This document shows positions 1 to 9,493 of a stretch of DNA of 64,000 nucleotides, in pieces. Under the pieces are notes generated by a model. It ran no database searches. It had not been told where the DNA came from and saw only the letters and a list, made by a program, of their open reading frames with translations. Source of the stretch: Roseivivax sp. THAF197b (GTDB lineage Bacteria > Pseudomonadota > Alphaproteobacteria > Rhodobacterales > Rhodobacteraceae); the NCBI RefSeq assembly GCF_009363255.1, contig NZ_CP045318.1, positions 3,151,501 to 3,215,500 of the forward strand. The letters run 5' to 3'. How positions within the stretch are numbered: the stretch's first letter is position 1; the number at the start of each line of letters is the position of its first letter. The position numbers were made by a program, and so were the translations under genes.

Positions 1-483
1 CCGCACCATCAGCGCCTCGGCCGCACCCCGGCTGCCACTTTGCAACAGCCGGCCGACCGGACCATCCGGCCCACCACTGAGACAGATCAGATCCTCCGAA
101 TGCGCCTCCAGCTCGTCGAGCGTGACATGCGCCAATTCCCCGTCGCCGCGCAGGTAGAGACAGGAATTGAGCTTCATCAGATGCTCGTAGCCCCGCTCCG
201 TCTGCGCCAGCAGAACCACGGGCGCCGGGTCGCGCGGCCGCTCGCCGGGACCGGGCTCGACGAAGCGCAGATCGACACAGGCGCCGATGATGGGCTGAAT
301 GCCCGCATCCGCAGCGCCCACGGAAAATTCGAGCGCGGCAAAGAGGTTGTTCGTATCCGTCACCGCCACGGCGGGCATGCCCGCCTTTGCACAGAGGCCG
401 GGCAGCTTTTTCAGCCGCATCGCCCCTTCGAGCAGGGAATATTCGGTGTGAAGACGGAGGTGGATGAATCGGGGATCTGCCAT
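1..483 (-). CDS. dnaE: DNA polymerase III alpha subunit, N-terminal part (window edge)
   Basis: The window begins inside this gene; only the first 161 codons are visible, read leftward from an ATG at 483. The visible part is the PHP domain of the replicative polymerase: residues 8-22 read HLRLHTEYSLLEGAM, followed by a VTDTNNLFAALEF segment and a QPIIGACVDL segment, all typical of DnaE1. The error-prone paralogue DnaE2 starts differently, so I favour the replicative enzyme. Its partner genes lie outside the window. It is divergent from the small membrane protein at 749. Confidence 0.93.
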   Translation of the reverse strand, partial: MADPRFIHLRLHTEYSLLEGAMRLKKLPGLCAKAGMPAVAVTDTNNLFAALEFSVGAADAGIQPIIGACVDLRFVEPGPGERPRDPAPVVLLAQTERGYEHLMKLNSCLYLRGDGELAHVTLDELEAHSEDLICLSGGPDGPVGRLLQSGSRGAAEALMVR

Positions 484-748
484 GCGGACACGATATGCTG
501 AGCTCTCTCCCTCCGAAAGCCCCATCCGTAGCGTCAGCCGTCATTTCAGAGGCTGCACGAACAAGGTGGTCGGGCCGGTGACCGACCAGCCTGGATGTCG
601 CGGGTTTTCGGCATGTCCAAGCCCGCCAACGGGTTTGATCCTGCCCGCAAGCGCCATCCCGACGAATACGTCATACTGCGCGAAGAGACGGGAACCGATC
701 GCGCCCGCCGACACTTCTTCCACGTCTACAGCGCAAGGAAATGTCGAC

Positions 749-922
749 ATGTCAAAACTCATCGGCTTCATCATCGCGGTGATCGTCATCATCGCAATCC
801 TGATCTTCTTCGGCTTCCTCGACCTCAGCCCCGAGGGCGAGGCGGCGATCGAGAACACCCAGCAGAATGTGGGCGAAGCGATCGAGAATACCGGCGAGGC
901 CATCCAGGGCGACGGAAACTGA
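749..922 (+). CDS. small single-span membrane protein, unknown function
   Basis: A 57-residue protein starting at ATG 749, with an AGGAA ribosome-binding site about 8 bases upstream. Residues 4-23 are an almost pure Ile/Val/Leu/Phe membrane segment, followed by an acidic, Glu/Asn/Gly-rich tail in which the pattern EAIENTGEAI repeats imperfectly (GEAAIENTQQNVGEAIENTGEAI has two EN-centred units). No cysteine or enzymatic motif is present. A hairpin terminator follows directly, so it looks monocistronic. I do not recognise the family; the layout suggests a small inner-membrane protein with an amphipathic periplasmic or cytoplasmic helix. Confidence 0.65.
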   Translation: MSKLIGFIIAVIVIIAILIFFGFLDLSPEGEAAIENTQQNVGEAIENTGEAIQGDGN

Positions 923-932
923 ACCTGCCTCT

Positions 933-978
933 CGCGCGGGCGGCGCGGCCACGTCACGCCCGCCTCCCGCGCGTTTTT
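933..978 (+). terminator. rho-independent terminator after the small membrane protein
   Basis: CGCGCGGG at 933-940 pairs with CCCGCGCG at 966-973, followed directly by five T at 974-978. It separates the small membrane protein gene from the xdh operon. Confidence 0.6.
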
Positions 979-1097
979 CCTTGCATATCCCCGGGTCCCG
1001 CTCCTAGCCTGTCTGACACAAAGACAGCCCGCCGCCTTCTACGCCGCATCGAGGGCGCGCATGTCACGGGCCCACGGTAAGGCGGCAAGGTTTCATC

Positions 1098-2480
1098 ATG
1101 GATATCCGCTTTCTTCTCAACGGAGAGAGTGTCGAGCTGAAGGACGTGGCCCCCACCGTCACCCTGCTCGACTGGCTGCGCGAGACGCGCGGCCTGACCG
1201 GCACCAAGGAGGGCTGCAACGAAGGCGATTGCGGCGCCTGCACGGTGATGGTCACGGACGATCACGGCGCGCGTGCGCTCAATGCCTGCATCCTGTTCCT
1301 GCCGCAGCTTCATGGCCGCGCCGTGCGCACGGTCGAGGGCATCGCGGGCCCGGGTGGCGCGCTGCATCCGGTGCAGGAGGCGATGATCGACCATCACGGC
1401 AGCCAATGCGGCTTCTGCACGCCGGGCTTCGTCGTGTCGATGGCGGTGGCGCATCTCAATGGCGATAGAGGCCATGACGACGCGCTCGCGGGCAATCTGT
1501 GTCGCTGCACCGGCTATGCCCCCATCGTGCGCGCGGCCGAAGCCGCGACCGAGGCACCGGTCCCCGACTGGATGCGGGATGATCTTTCCCAGCTGACCGA
1601 TCCGCTATCCGAGCCCGGTGAGACCGGTCCATTCGCCCCGCGCGACACCGATGATCTGGCACGTCTTTATGCGCGGCACCCGGAGGCCACGCTCGTGGCG
1701 GGCGCCACGGATGTCGGGCTTTGGGTCACCAAGGGTCTGCGCGATCTGGGCACCGTCATATTCCTCAACCGCTGCACCGATCTGCAAGAGATCACCACCG
1801 AAGAGGACCGCATCCGGTTTGGCGCAGGCGTGACGATGGACCGCGTGCTGGACAGGGTCCGCGAAAGCCATCCGGCCTATGCCGAGATGATCCGCCGCTA
1901 CGGCTCCGCGCAGGTGCGGGCCGCGGCGACCATCGGCGGCAATATCGCCAATGGCTCCCCCATCGGGGACAATCCACCGGCACTCATCGCGATGGGGGCG
2001 ACGCTCCGGCTCCGCGCGGGCGACGCGGTGCGTGAAATGCCGCTTGAGGAATTCTTTATCAGCTACGGCAAACAGGACCGCGCGCGCGGTGAATTCGTGC
2101 TCGATGTCTCGATCCCGGCGAATGCGCCCGATCTGCGCGTCTACAAGCTGTCGAAGCGCTTCGATCAGGATATCTCTGCCGTGTGCGGCGCCTTTTCCAT
2201 CACCCGCGAAGAGGGTCGCGTCACCGACGCACGGGTGGCGTTCGGCGGCATGGCGGGCGTGCCCAAACGCAGCCCCGCGGTCGAAGCGGCGCTCATCGGG
2301 GCGGACTGGTCCGAGAAAGGCATCGCGCCGGCGCTTGAGGCGTTCGAGGCGGATTTCGATCCGCTGTCCGACATGCGCGCCTCCGCCGAGTATCGCCTCG
2401 ACGCGGCGCGCGGCATGTTGCGGCGCTGCCTTGCGGAGACAACGGGCGCGGCCATCTCGGTCCTGGAGGTGAGCCCATGA
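1098..2480 (+). CDS. xdhA: xanthine dehydrogenase small subunit (Fe-S/FAD)
   Basis: A 460-residue small subunit of the two-polypeptide bacterial xanthine dehydrogenase, which oxidises hypoxanthine and xanthine to urate with NAD. Domains in order: plant-type [2Fe-2S] ferredoxin with cysteines C40, C45 and C48 (CNEGDCGAC); the second [2Fe-2S] helical domain with CGFCTPGF near residue 100 and CRCTGY near 135; then the FAD-binding domain from about residue 180 ([15 protein letters not shown]) and the C-terminal CO-dehydrogenase flavoprotein domain. The stop overlaps the xdhB start as ATGA. It is the first gene of an operon that continues through the purine/nucleoside transporter. No dedicated regulator gene lies directly upstream. 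Confidence 0.96.
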   Translation: MDIRFLLNGESVELKDVAPTVTLLDWLRETRGLTGTKEGCNEGDCGACTVMVTDDHGARALNACILFLPQLHGRAVRTVEGIAGPGGALHPVQEAMIDHHGSQCGFCTPGFVVSMAVAHLNGDRGHDDALAGNLCRCTGYAPIVRAAEAATEAPVPDWMRDDLSQLTDPLSEPGETGPFAPRDTDDLARLYARHPEATLVAGATDVGLWVTKGLRDLGTVIFLNRCTDLQEITTEEDRIRFGAGVTMDRVLDRVRESHPAYAEMIRRYGSAQVRAAATIGGNIANGSPIGDNPPALIAMGATLRLRAGDAVREMPLEEFFISYGKQDRARGEFVLDVSIPANAPDLRVYKLSKRFDQDISAVCGAFSITREEGRVTDARVAFGGMAGVPKRSPAVEAALIGADWSEKGIAPALEAFEADFDPLSDMRASAEYRLDAARGMLRRCLAETTGAAISVLEVSP

Positions 2481-4966
2481 GCGTCGCCAAACCCCTGCCC
2501 CATGATGCCGCGAAGCTGCATGTCACCGGCACCGCACGCTATGTGGACGATATTCCCACACCGGCGGACTGCCTGCACCTGGCTTTCGGGATGGCCCCCA
2601 TCGCCGCGGGCCGGATTACCAAGCTCGACCTTGGAAAGGTGCGCGAGGCACCGGGCGTGGCCCTGGTGCTGGAAGCCGCCGATCTCGACCGGCCCGCCGA
2701 TTGCTCGCCCTCGGCCCATGACGAGCCGCTCCTCTCGGGCCATACGATCCACTATCTTGGCCAGCCGGTGTTTCTTGTCGCGGCGGACAGTCACCTCAAG
2801 GCCCGGAAGGCCGTCCGGCAAGCAGTGATCGACACCCGCAAGCGCGACGCGATCCTGACCGTGGAGGAGGCCATCGAGGCGGGGAGCCGCTTCGAGGACG
2901 GCCCGCGGATCTGGGAAAAGGGCGATGCGGGCGAGGCCATTGACGAGGCCGCGCATGTGGTCACGGGCGAGATCGATGTGGGCGGGCAGGAGCACTTCTA
3001 TCTGGAGGGTCAGGCCGCGCTCGCCCTGCCGCAGGAAGGCGGGGACATGATCGTCCATGCCTCGACCCAGCACCCGACCGAGATCCAGCACAAGGTCGCG
3101 GATGCGCTGGGCCTGCCGATGCATGCGGTGCGTGTCGAGACGCGGCGCATGGGCGGGGGCTTCGGCGGCAAGGAAAGCCAGGGCAATGCGCTGGCCATCG
3201 CCTGCGCCATCGTGGCGGCGAAGACCGGCCGGCCTGCCAAGATGCGCTATGATCGCGATGACGACATGATCATCACCGGCAAGCGTCACGATATCCGCGT
3301 CGAATACCGCGCCGGTTTTGACGCGGATGGGCGGCTGACCGGCGTCGAATTCGTGCACCTGATGCGCTGCGGCTGGGCGCAGGATCTGTCCCTGCCCGTG
3401 GCCGACCGCGCCATGCTGCATGCGGACAACGCCTACCACCTGCCTGCCGCGCGGATCGAGAGCCACCGGCTGAAGACCAATACCCAAAGCGCCACGGCCT
3501 TTCGCGGCTTCGGCGGCCCGCAGGGCATGATGGGGATCGAGCGGGTGATGGATCACGCCGCGCATCAGCTCGGGCTCGATCCGCTGGAGATCCGGCGGCG
3601 GAATTACTACGCCGAGGCGGGCGATACCCCGGCGTCGGACGGGTCGGATGGGACGGCGTCGCGTTTTTCTGGAAAGGTGAACCAGGGGGACAGCGCTGCG
3701 CACACCGATGAGGCGGCGGCGGCATCTGCGGGGTCCGATGCGTCAAAGGACGCCGCTCCGGAGCCCGACGTCGATCTGGCCTCGCGGGGGGCGCAGGGAT
3801 CGGTGCCCGAAGGTGGCGCGCCGCCTGTGCCTGCCGGTCAGACCACACCCTACGGCATGGCGGTCGAGGATTTCGTGCTGCACGCCATGACCGAGCGGCT
3901 GTCCGAAAGCTGCGCCTATGCCGCGCGGCGCGACGCCATCGCCGCGTGGAACGCCGAAAATCCGTTGTTGAAGCGCGGGCTCGCACTGACACCGGTGAAG
4001 TTCGGGATTTCCTTCACGCTGACGCATCTCAACCAGGCGGGTGCGCTTGTGCATGTCTACCAGGATGGCAGCCTCGTGCTGAACCATGGCGGCACCGAGA
4101 TGGGCCAGGGCTTGTTCCAGAAGGTCGCGCAGGTCACGGCGGAGGTTTTCGGCCTTGAGACAAGCGCGGTGAAGATCACCGCAACCGATACCGCCAAGGT
4201 GCCCAATACTTCGGCCACGGCGGCGTCGTCGGGATCGGACCTCAACGGCATGGCCGCGAAAACCGCCGCAGAGACAATCCGGGGCCGCATGGCGGAATTC
4301 CTCGCCGCGGAGCATCAGGCCGATCCGGCGGATGTGCGCTTCGAACGCGGCACCGTCACGGTCGGGGGCGCAGAGATGCCCTTCGCGGAGGCCGCCAAGC
4401 GCTGCTATGAGGCCCGTGTCAGCCTGTCCTCGACCGGCTTTTACAAGACGCCGAATCTCAACTGGGATCGCATCAAGGGTCAGGGGCGGCCGTTCTTCTA
4501 CTTCGCCCATGGCGCGGCCTGTTCGGAGGTCGTGATCGACACGCTCACGGGCGAGCACCGGATCCTGCGCACCGATATCCTGCATGATTGCGGCCGCTCG
4601 CTGAACCCCGCGCTCGACCGGGGCCAGATCGAAGGCGGGTTCGTGCAGGGCGCGGGCTGGCTCACCAGCGAGGAGCTCGTCTGGGACGCGGATGGTCGGC
4701 TGACCACCCATGCGCCCGCGACCTACAAGATCCCCGTCTGTTCGGATCGCCCGGACGTCTTCAACGTGGCGCTCTGGGACGCGGATAACCGCGAGGAGAC
4801 GATCTATCGCTCCAAGGCCGTGGGCGAGCCGCCCTTCATGCTGGGCATGTCCGTGTTCTTCGCGCTGTCGGATGCGGTGGCGGCCTGCGGGCCGGGATAT
4901 CCCGCGCTCGATGCCCCCGCGACACCCGAGGCGGTGCTGCGCGCCGTGCGGCGGGTGCGCGGATGA
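2477..4966 (+). CDS. xdhB: xanthine dehydrogenase large subunit (molybdopterin)
   Basis: An 829-residue molybdenum-cofactor subunit. Hallmarks are [15 protein letters not shown] (Mo-co dithiolene contact), [19 protein letters not shown], and the catalytic-glutamate segment VGEPPFMLG near the C terminus. The family is normally close to 780 residues. The extra length is a Gly/Ala/Ser/Asp/Pro-rich insertion at about residues 384-453, between NYYAEAGDT and TTPYGM, which interrupts an otherwise conserved junction. The gene overlaps xdhA and xdhC by 4 bases each. The insertion keeps the frame and the flanking sequence is intact, so I expect an active enzyme. Confidence 0.96.
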   Translation: MSVAKPLPHDAAKLHVTGTARYVDDIPTPADCLHLAFGMAPIAAGRITKLDLGKVREAPGVALVLEAADLDRPADCSPSAHDEPLLSGHTIHYLGQPVFLVAADSHLKARKAVRQAVIDTRKRDAILTVEEAIEAGSRFEDGPRIWEKGDAGEAIDEAAHVVTGEIDVGGQEHFYLEGQAALALPQEGGDMIVHASTQHPTEIQHKVADALGLPMHAVRVETRRMGGGFGGKESQGNALAIACAIVAAKTGRPAKMRYDRDDDMIITGKRHDIRVEYRAGFDADGRLTGVEFVHLMRCGWAQDLSLPVADRAMLHADNAYHLPAARIESHRLKTNTQSATAFRGFGGPQGMMGIERVMDHAAHQLGLDPLEIRRRNYYAEAGDTPASDGSDGTASRFSGKVNQGDSAAHTDEAAAASAGSDASKDAAPEPDVDLASRGAQGSVPEGGAPPVPAGQTTPYGMAVEDFVLHAMTERLSESCAYAARRDAIAAWNAENPLLKRGLALTPVKFGISFTLTHLNQAGALVHVYQDGSLVLNHGGTEMGQGLFQKVAQVTAEVFGLETSAVKITATDTAKVPNTSATAASSGSDLNGMAAKTAAETIRGRMAEFLAAEHQADPADVRFERGTVTVGGAEMPFAEAAKRCYEARVSLSSTGFYKTPNLNWDRIKGQGRPFFYFAHGAACSEVVIDTLTGEHRILRTDILHDCGRSLNPALDRGQIEGGFVQGAGWLTSEELVWDADGRLTTHAPATYKIPVCSDRPDVFNVALWDADNREETIYRSKAVGEPPFMLGMSVFFALSDAVAACGPGYPALDAPATPEAVLRAVRRVRG

Positions 4967-5904
4967 GCTTCGATCGCGCCGCCCTGGCCCGCGCCGTCGC
5001 CGCCCATGGCCGCGTGGCGCGCGTCGTGGTGGCCGAAGTTGCAGGCTCCACCCCGCGCGAGGTGGGTGCCGCGATGCTGGTCTGGGCGGGTGGACAGGCA
5101 GGCACGATCGGCGGAGGGACGTTGGAATACGAGGCCGCGCGCCGCGCCTTGACCGGCGCTGGCCTCAGCCGCCACGCGCTCGGCCCCGATCTGGGGCAAT
5201 GCTGCGGGGGCCGCGTGACCCTGCTGACCGAGATCTTCGATGCGGAGGCGGTGGCGGCGGTGCCAGAGGGCGGCCTTTTTGCACGCGGTCCGGGCGAGAT
5301 GCCCCTCTCCGTCCGGCGTCACCTCTCGGAGGCCCGTGGTCAGGGTGTGATCCGGGCCCCGCAGCTTATCGATGGCTGGATGGTGGAGCCGGTCACCAGG
5401 GCGCAGCGTCCGCTCTGGATCTGGGGGGCGGGTCATGTGGGGCGCGCCATCGTGGATGTGCTGCATCCGCTGCCGGATGTTGCGATCACCTGGGCCGATA
5501 CCGGGCCCACGCGGTTTCCCGACGCGGTGCCGGACGCTGTCACGCCCCTGCCCGCTTCCGATCTGCCGCGTCTTGCGGCGCATGCGCCTGCGGAGGCCGC
5601 ACATCTGATCCTGACCTATAGCCACGAGATCGACCTCGCGCTCTGCCACGCGCTTCTGACGCGCGGTTTCGCCTTCGCGGGCCTTATCGGATCGGACACG
5701 AAATGGGCGCGCTTTCGCAAACGGCTGACAGCCCTTGGCCATTTGGACGCTGAAATCGGTCGCATTTGCTGCCCAATTGGGCAGAAATCGCTCGGCAAGC
5801 ACCCGCAGGCCATTGCACTGGGTGTCGCGGCCCAGCTACTCCAGTGGGAAAACGCAAGGGAAGGTGCGCTTTGGGACAGTCGCTCCTCAGCCTCCGGGGC
5901 CTGA
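4963..5904 (+). CDS. xdhC: XdhC molybdenum-cofactor sulfuration/insertion chaperone
   Basis: A 313-residue XdhC/CoxI-family protein that binds molybdenum cofactor and delivers the sulfurated form to XdhB; it is not part of the mature enzyme. The N-terminal half carries AGSTPREVGAAMLV, GTIGGGTLEY and a CCGGRVTL segment; the C-terminal half has a Rossmann motif IWGAGHVGRAIVD. It starts within the xdhB stop (ATGA) and overlaps the next gene, a transporter ATPase, by 34 bases. That continuity indicates one transcript for purine oxidation and uptake. Confidence 0.94.
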   Translation: MSFDRAALARAVAAHGRVARVVVAEVAGSTPREVGAAMLVWAGGQAGTIGGGTLEYEAARRALTGAGLSRHALGPDLGQCCGGRVTLLTEIFDAEAVAAVPEGGLFARGPGEMPLSVRRHLSEARGQGVIRAPQLIDGWMVEPVTRAQRPLWIWGAGHVGRAIVDVLHPLPDVAITWADTGPTRFPDAVPDAVTPLPASDLPRLAAHAPAEAAHLILTYSHEIDLALCHALLTRGFAFAGLIGSDTKWARFRKRLTALGHLDAEIGRICCPIGQKSLGKHPQAIALGVAAQLLQWENAREGALWDSRSSASGA

Positions 5905-7394
5905 CCAAGGCCTATCCGGGGGTCGTCGCCAATGACGATGTCTCCTTCGAGATCGGCGAAGGGGAAATCCACGCGCTTCTGGGCGAGAACGGCGCGGGCA
6001 AATCCACGCTGGTCAAGATGATCTACGGGCTGGTCAAACCCGATACCGGCGAAATGACGCTGCGCGGTCAGCCCTTCGCGCCCTCCGAACCCGCCGAGGC
6101 GCGGCGCGCGGGCGTGGCGATGGTCTTCCAGCATTTCTCCCTCTTCGATGCGCTGAGCGTCGCGGAGAACGTGGCCCTCGGCATGGAAAATCCACCGAGA
6201 ACGCGGGACCTCGCAAAGCGTATCCGCGATGTCTCGGAGGCGTACGGCCTGCCGCTCGATCCCTTCCGTGTGGTGGGCACGCTCTCGGCGGGGGAACGCC
6301 AGCGCGTGGAGATCATCCGCTGCCTGCTGCAGGACCCGCGCCTTCTGATCATGGACGAGCCCACCAGCGTGCTGACCCCGCAGGAGGTGCAGATCCTCTT
6401 CGAGACGCTCCGCAAACTGCGCAGCGAGGGCACGTCGATCCTCTATATCTCGCACAAGCTCGAAGAGATCCGGACGCTGTGCGACACCGCGACGATCCTG
6501 CGGCTGGGCAAGAAGGTGGCGACCTGCACCCCCGCCGAGACCACCGCGCGCGAGCTGGCGGAGATGATGGTCGGGGCGAGCTTTGCCGCGCCCGCAGCAC
6601 GTCCCACGACGCCCGGCGCTGTGCTTCTGGAGGTCAAGAACCTGTCCCTGCCCGCCCCCGGCGCGTTCGGGACGCCCCTGCGCGATGTCAGCCTGTCGCT
6701 GCGCGCGGGTGAGGTCCTCGGGATCGGCGGCGTCGCGGGCAATGGCCAGGACGAGCTGCTGGCAGCCCTGTCGGGCGAGCGGCGGTCCGCCAAGGGCGCG
6801 ATCATGCTCAAGGGGCAGGATATCAGCCGGACGGGTCCCATTGCGCGGCGGGACATGGGGCTTCTCTCCGGGCCCGAGGAACGGCTGGGCCATGCCGCCG
6901 CGCCCAATATGAGCCTTGTCGAGAACGGCGTGCTGACCGCGTCGCGGCGCGCGCACCTTCTTCGGCGCGGCTTCATCGACTGGAGCAAGGCGGGCCAATT
7001 CGCCGAGACGGTGATCGAGCGCTTCGATGTGCGCACGCCCTCGGCCCAGACCGCCGCACGCGCGCTTTCGGGCGGCAACCTGCAGAAATACGTGATCGGG
7101 CGCGAGATCGTGCAGGCGCCGGACGTCTTTGTGGTGAACCAGCCCACCTGGGGTGTCGATGCCGCCGCGGCCGCCGCGATCCGGCAGGCGCTTCTGGATC
7201 TTGCCGCCGATGGCGCGGGCATTCTCGTGATCTCGCAGGACCTCGACGAGCTGATGGAGATATCGGACAGCTTCGCCGCCCTGAACGAGGGACGGCTGTC
7301 GGCCATGCGGCCCGTCGGGGAGCTGACCGTCGAACGGATCGGCCTCATGATGGGCGGCGCGCATGACATGGAGGTCGCCCATGACACGGCCTGA
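5871..7394 (+). CDS. BMP-type nucleoside/purine ABC transporter, double ATPase subunit
   Basis: A 508-codon ATPase with two fused nucleotide-binding domains, as in sugar and nucleoside (BmpA/Nup-type) importers. Domain 1 has Walker A GENGAGKST, signature LSAGERQRVEI and Walker B LLIMDEPTS. Domain 2 has a degenerate Walker A (GVAGNGQDEL), signature LSGGNLQKYVI and a Walker B-like VFVVNQPTWG, the usual asymmetry in this family. I place the start at TTG 5871, preceded by GGGAAGG at 5858-5864, because the longer reading only encodes the antisense tail of xdhC. Adjacency to xdhABC suggests purine nucleosides or bases as substrate. Confidence 0.88.
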   Translation: MGQSLLSLRGLTKAYPGVVANDDVSFEIGEGEIHALLGENGAGKSTLVKMIYGLVKPDTGEMTLRGQPFAPSEPAEARRAGVAMVFQHFSLFDALSVAENVALGMENPPRTRDLAKRIRDVSEAYGLPLDPFRVVGTLSAGERQRVEIIRCLLQDPRLLIMDEPTSVLTPQEVQILFETLRKLRSEGTSILYISHKLEEIRTLCDTATILRLGKKVATCTPAETTARELAEMMVGASFAAPAARPTTPGAVLLEVKNLSLPAPGAFGTPLRDVSLSLRAGEVLGIGGVAGNGQDELLAALSGERRSAKGAIMLKGQDISRTGPIARRDMGLLSGPEERLGHAAAPNMSLVENGVLTASRRAHLLRRGFIDWSKAGQFAETVIERFDVRTPSAQTAARALSGGNLQKYVIGREIVQAPDVFVVNQPTWGVDAAAAAAIRQALLDLAADGAGILVISQDLDELMEISDSFAALNEGRLSAMRPVGELTVERIGLMMGGAHDMEVAHDTA

Positions 7395-7488
7395 GGCTAT
7401 GCCCGGACCCCGCGCGGATGGACGCCCCTTGACCGCGGCAGGCACGCGCCGGGCGCCGAGCTGCAACGCTGAAGGGACGGCCCCATGA
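7381..7488 (+). CDS. possible 35-residue small ORF bridging ATPase and permease genes
   Basis: An in-frame ORF from ATG 7381 to TGA 7488 encodes 35 residues starting MTRPEAMPGPRADG, rich in Pro, Arg, Gly and Ala. It has a strong ribosome-binding site (GGAGG, 6 bases before the ATG), its start lies inside the end of the ATPase gene, and its stop overlaps the next permease start as ATGA. It therefore spans exactly the 90-base gap between the two cistrons. The peptide has no recognisable domain. It may be a translational-coupling leader or simply a chance ORF in GC-rich DNA. Confidence 0.35.
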   Translation: MTRPEAMPGPRADGRPLTAAGTRRAPSCNAEGTAP

Positions 7489-8570
7489 TCCGGCTTGAGA
7501 AACGCCCGCAGCCATCGCGCCTCTGGACGGCAGCGGCACCGCTGATCGCGGTGATCCTGACCATGATCGTCGGTGGCATCATGTTCGCGGTCCTGGGCAA
7601 GCCGCCGCTGGAGGCGATCCGCACGATCTTCTGGGATCCGCTCTTCAACCCGCAATTCGCCTCCTATTCGCGTCCCCAGCTTCTGGTGAAGGCCGGGCCG
7701 CTCATCCTGATCGCGATCGGGCTGTCGCTGGGGTTCCGCGCGGGCATCTGGAATATCGGGGCGGAGGGGCAATACATCATGGGCGCCGTGGTGGGGGCTG
7801 GCGCGGGACTCGCGCTCTACCCGTCCGAAAGCGTGCTGATCTTCCCGCTCATGGTGCTGGCAGGTGCGCTGGGCGGCTGGGCCTGGGCTATGATCCCCGC
7901 AATCCTCAAGACGCGCTTCGGCACCAACGAGATCCTCGTCTCGCTGATGCTGGTCTATGTGGCGGAATCGATCCTCGCCTCCGTCTCCTCGGGGCTGTTG
8001 CGCAATCCCGAAGGCATGGGCTTTCCGGGCAGCCGCAACTTCCGCCAATGGGACGCTGCCGCCAACGAGGAGCTGATCGCGGGCACCGGCCTGCATTGGG
8101 GCGTGGTCGCGGCCTTCATCGCGGTGATCCTCGCCTACGTGCTGATGGCGCGGCACATCCAGGGCTTCAACATCCGCCTGACCGGCGAGGCGCCGCGCGC
8201 GGCGCGCTTTTCCGGCGTGAACCCCACGCGGATCGTGGTCCTGTGTCTGGGCATCGCGGGCGCGCTGGCCGGTCTTGCGGGTCTTTTCGAGGTCACGGGA
8301 CCGGCGGGCCAGATCTCCATCGACTTCAATTCGGGCTATGGCTTCACCGCGATCATCGTGGCCTTCCTCGGGCGGCTGCACCCCGTGGGCATTCTGCTGG
8401 CGGGCCTCCTGATGGCGCTGACCTATATCGGCGGCGAGTTGGCGCAGCTGATGCTGGGCGTACCCGGCGCGTCGATCCAGCTGTTCCAGGGGATGCTGCT
8501 GTTCTTCCTTCTGGGCGTCGACGTCTTCACCAATTACCGCATTCGCATCGGACAGGGAGTGGCGGCGTAA
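7485..8570 (+). CDS. nucleoside/purine ABC transporter permease 1
   Basis: A 361-residue inner-membrane permease of the BPD_transp_2 family. It has a long N-terminal cytoplasmic/first-TM segment, then the family pattern IGLSLGFRAGIWNIGAEGQY, FGTNEILVSLMLVYVAE and GYGFTAIIVAFLGRLHPVG. It pairs with the second permease, whose ATG shares one base with this stop. Its ribosome-binding site AAGGGA lies 8 bases before the ATG. Together with the upstream double ATPase and the downstream BMP lipoprotein-like binding protein it forms a Nup/Bmp-type importer. Confidence 0.93.
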   Translation: MIRLEKRPQPSRLWTAAAPLIAVILTMIVGGIMFAVLGKPPLEAIRTIFWDPLFNPQFASYSRPQLLVKAGPLILIAIGLSLGFRAGIWNIGAEGQYIMGAVVGAGAGLALYPSESVLIFPLMVLAGALGGWAWAMIPAILKTRFGTNEILVSLMLVYVAESILASVSSGLLRNPEGMGFPGSRNFRQWDAAANEELIAGTGLHWGVVAAFIAVILAYVLMARHIQGFNIRLTGEAPRAARFSGVNPTRIVVLCLGIAGALAGLAGLFEVTGPAGQISIDFNSGYGFTAIIVAFLGRLHPVGILLAGLLMALTYIGGELAQLMLGVPGASIQLFQGMLLFFLLGVDVFTNYRIRIGQGVAA

Positions 8571-9493
8571 TGGACCTCTCCTCGATCTCACCGATCCTTC
8601 TTGTCGCGTCGATCATGGTCTCGGCGACGCCCATCCTGCTGGCGGCCATCGGCGAGATGGTGGTGGAGAAATCCGGCGTGCTGAACCTCGGCGTCGAGGG
8701 CATGATGATCACCGGCGCGGTGGTCGGCTTTGCCGTCGCGATCAATACCGGGCAGCCTGCCCTGGGCTTTGCCGCGGCGGCGCTGGCCTCGGCCGTGCTG
8801 TCGCTGTCCTTCGGGTTTCTGACGCAGGTTCTGCTGTCGAACCAGGTGGCGACCGGGCTTGGCCTGACGCTCGTGGGTCTGGGCCTCTCATCGCTGATCG
8901 GCAAACCCTATGAGGGGATGAAGACCCCGACCCTGCCCAAGCTGGACCTCGGGCCGCTATCGGACCTGCCCGTGCTGGGGCGGATGCTCTTTTCGCACGA
9001 TATCATGGTCTACCTGTCGCTCGCCCTCGTGGCGGCGGTCTGGGCCTTCCTGAAATATACCCGCGCGGGCCTGATCCTCCGGGCGGTCGGTGAAAGCCAC
9101 GATGCGGCCCATGCCTTGGGCTACAAGGTGGTGCGGGTGCGCATGGCCGCGATCTTCTTCGGCGGGGCCTGCGCGGGCCTCGGCGGCGCCTATCTGAGCC
9201 TCGTGCGCGTGCCGCAATGGACCGAAGGCATGACCGCGGGCGCGGGCTGGATCGCGCTGGCCATCGTGGTCTTCGCCTCCTGGCGGGCGGAGCGGGTGCT
9301 GATCGGCGCCTACCTCTTTGGCGGGGTGACGGTGCTGCAACTGAACCTGCAGGCCGCGGGGGCTGCGGTGCCGGTGGCGCTCTTGTCGGCCTCGCCCTAC
9401 CTGATGACGATCTTCGTGCTGGTCGCGATCTCGGCACGGGGCAATCACGGGGCGCCCGCCTCGCTCGGACATCCGTTCCACGCGACGCAATGA
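8570..9493 (+). CDS. nucleoside/purine ABC transporter permease 2
   Basis: A 307-residue second permease of the BPD_transp_2 family (MDLSSISPILLVASIMVSAT), starting on the last base of the previous stop (TAATG). The conserved segments AAIGEMVVEKSGVLNLGVEG and RAVGESHDAAHALGYKV are typical of the smaller partner in BMP-type systems. I reject the longer upstream reading because it is simply another frame of permease 1. The stop overlaps the start of the ion-channel gene (ATGA). Confidence 0.93.
   Translation: MDLSSISPILLVASIMVSATPILLAAIGEMVVEKSGVLNLGVEGMMITGAVVGFAVAINTGQPALGFAAAALASAVLSLSFGFLTQVLLSNQVATGLGLTLVGLGLSSLIGKPYEGMKTPTLPKLDLGPLSDLPVLGRMLFSHDIMVYLSLALVAAVWAFLKYTRAGLILRAVGESHDAAHALGYKVVRVRMAAIFFGGACAGLGGAYLSLVRVPQWTEGMTAGAGWIALAIVVFASWRAERVLIGAYLFGGVTVLQLNLQAAGAAVPVALLSASPYLMTIFVLVAISARGNHGAPASLGHPFHATQ

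Noticed and set aside
923..1097. Purine riboswitch before xdhA
   Set aside because: Only 119 bases lie between the terminator and xdhA, and no three-way-junction pairing is visible.
5616..8591. A 991-codon open frame on the minus strand
   Set aside because: It mirrors the xdhC, ATPase and permease genes in GC-rich DNA; the plus-strand frames contain clear family motifs and this one contains none.
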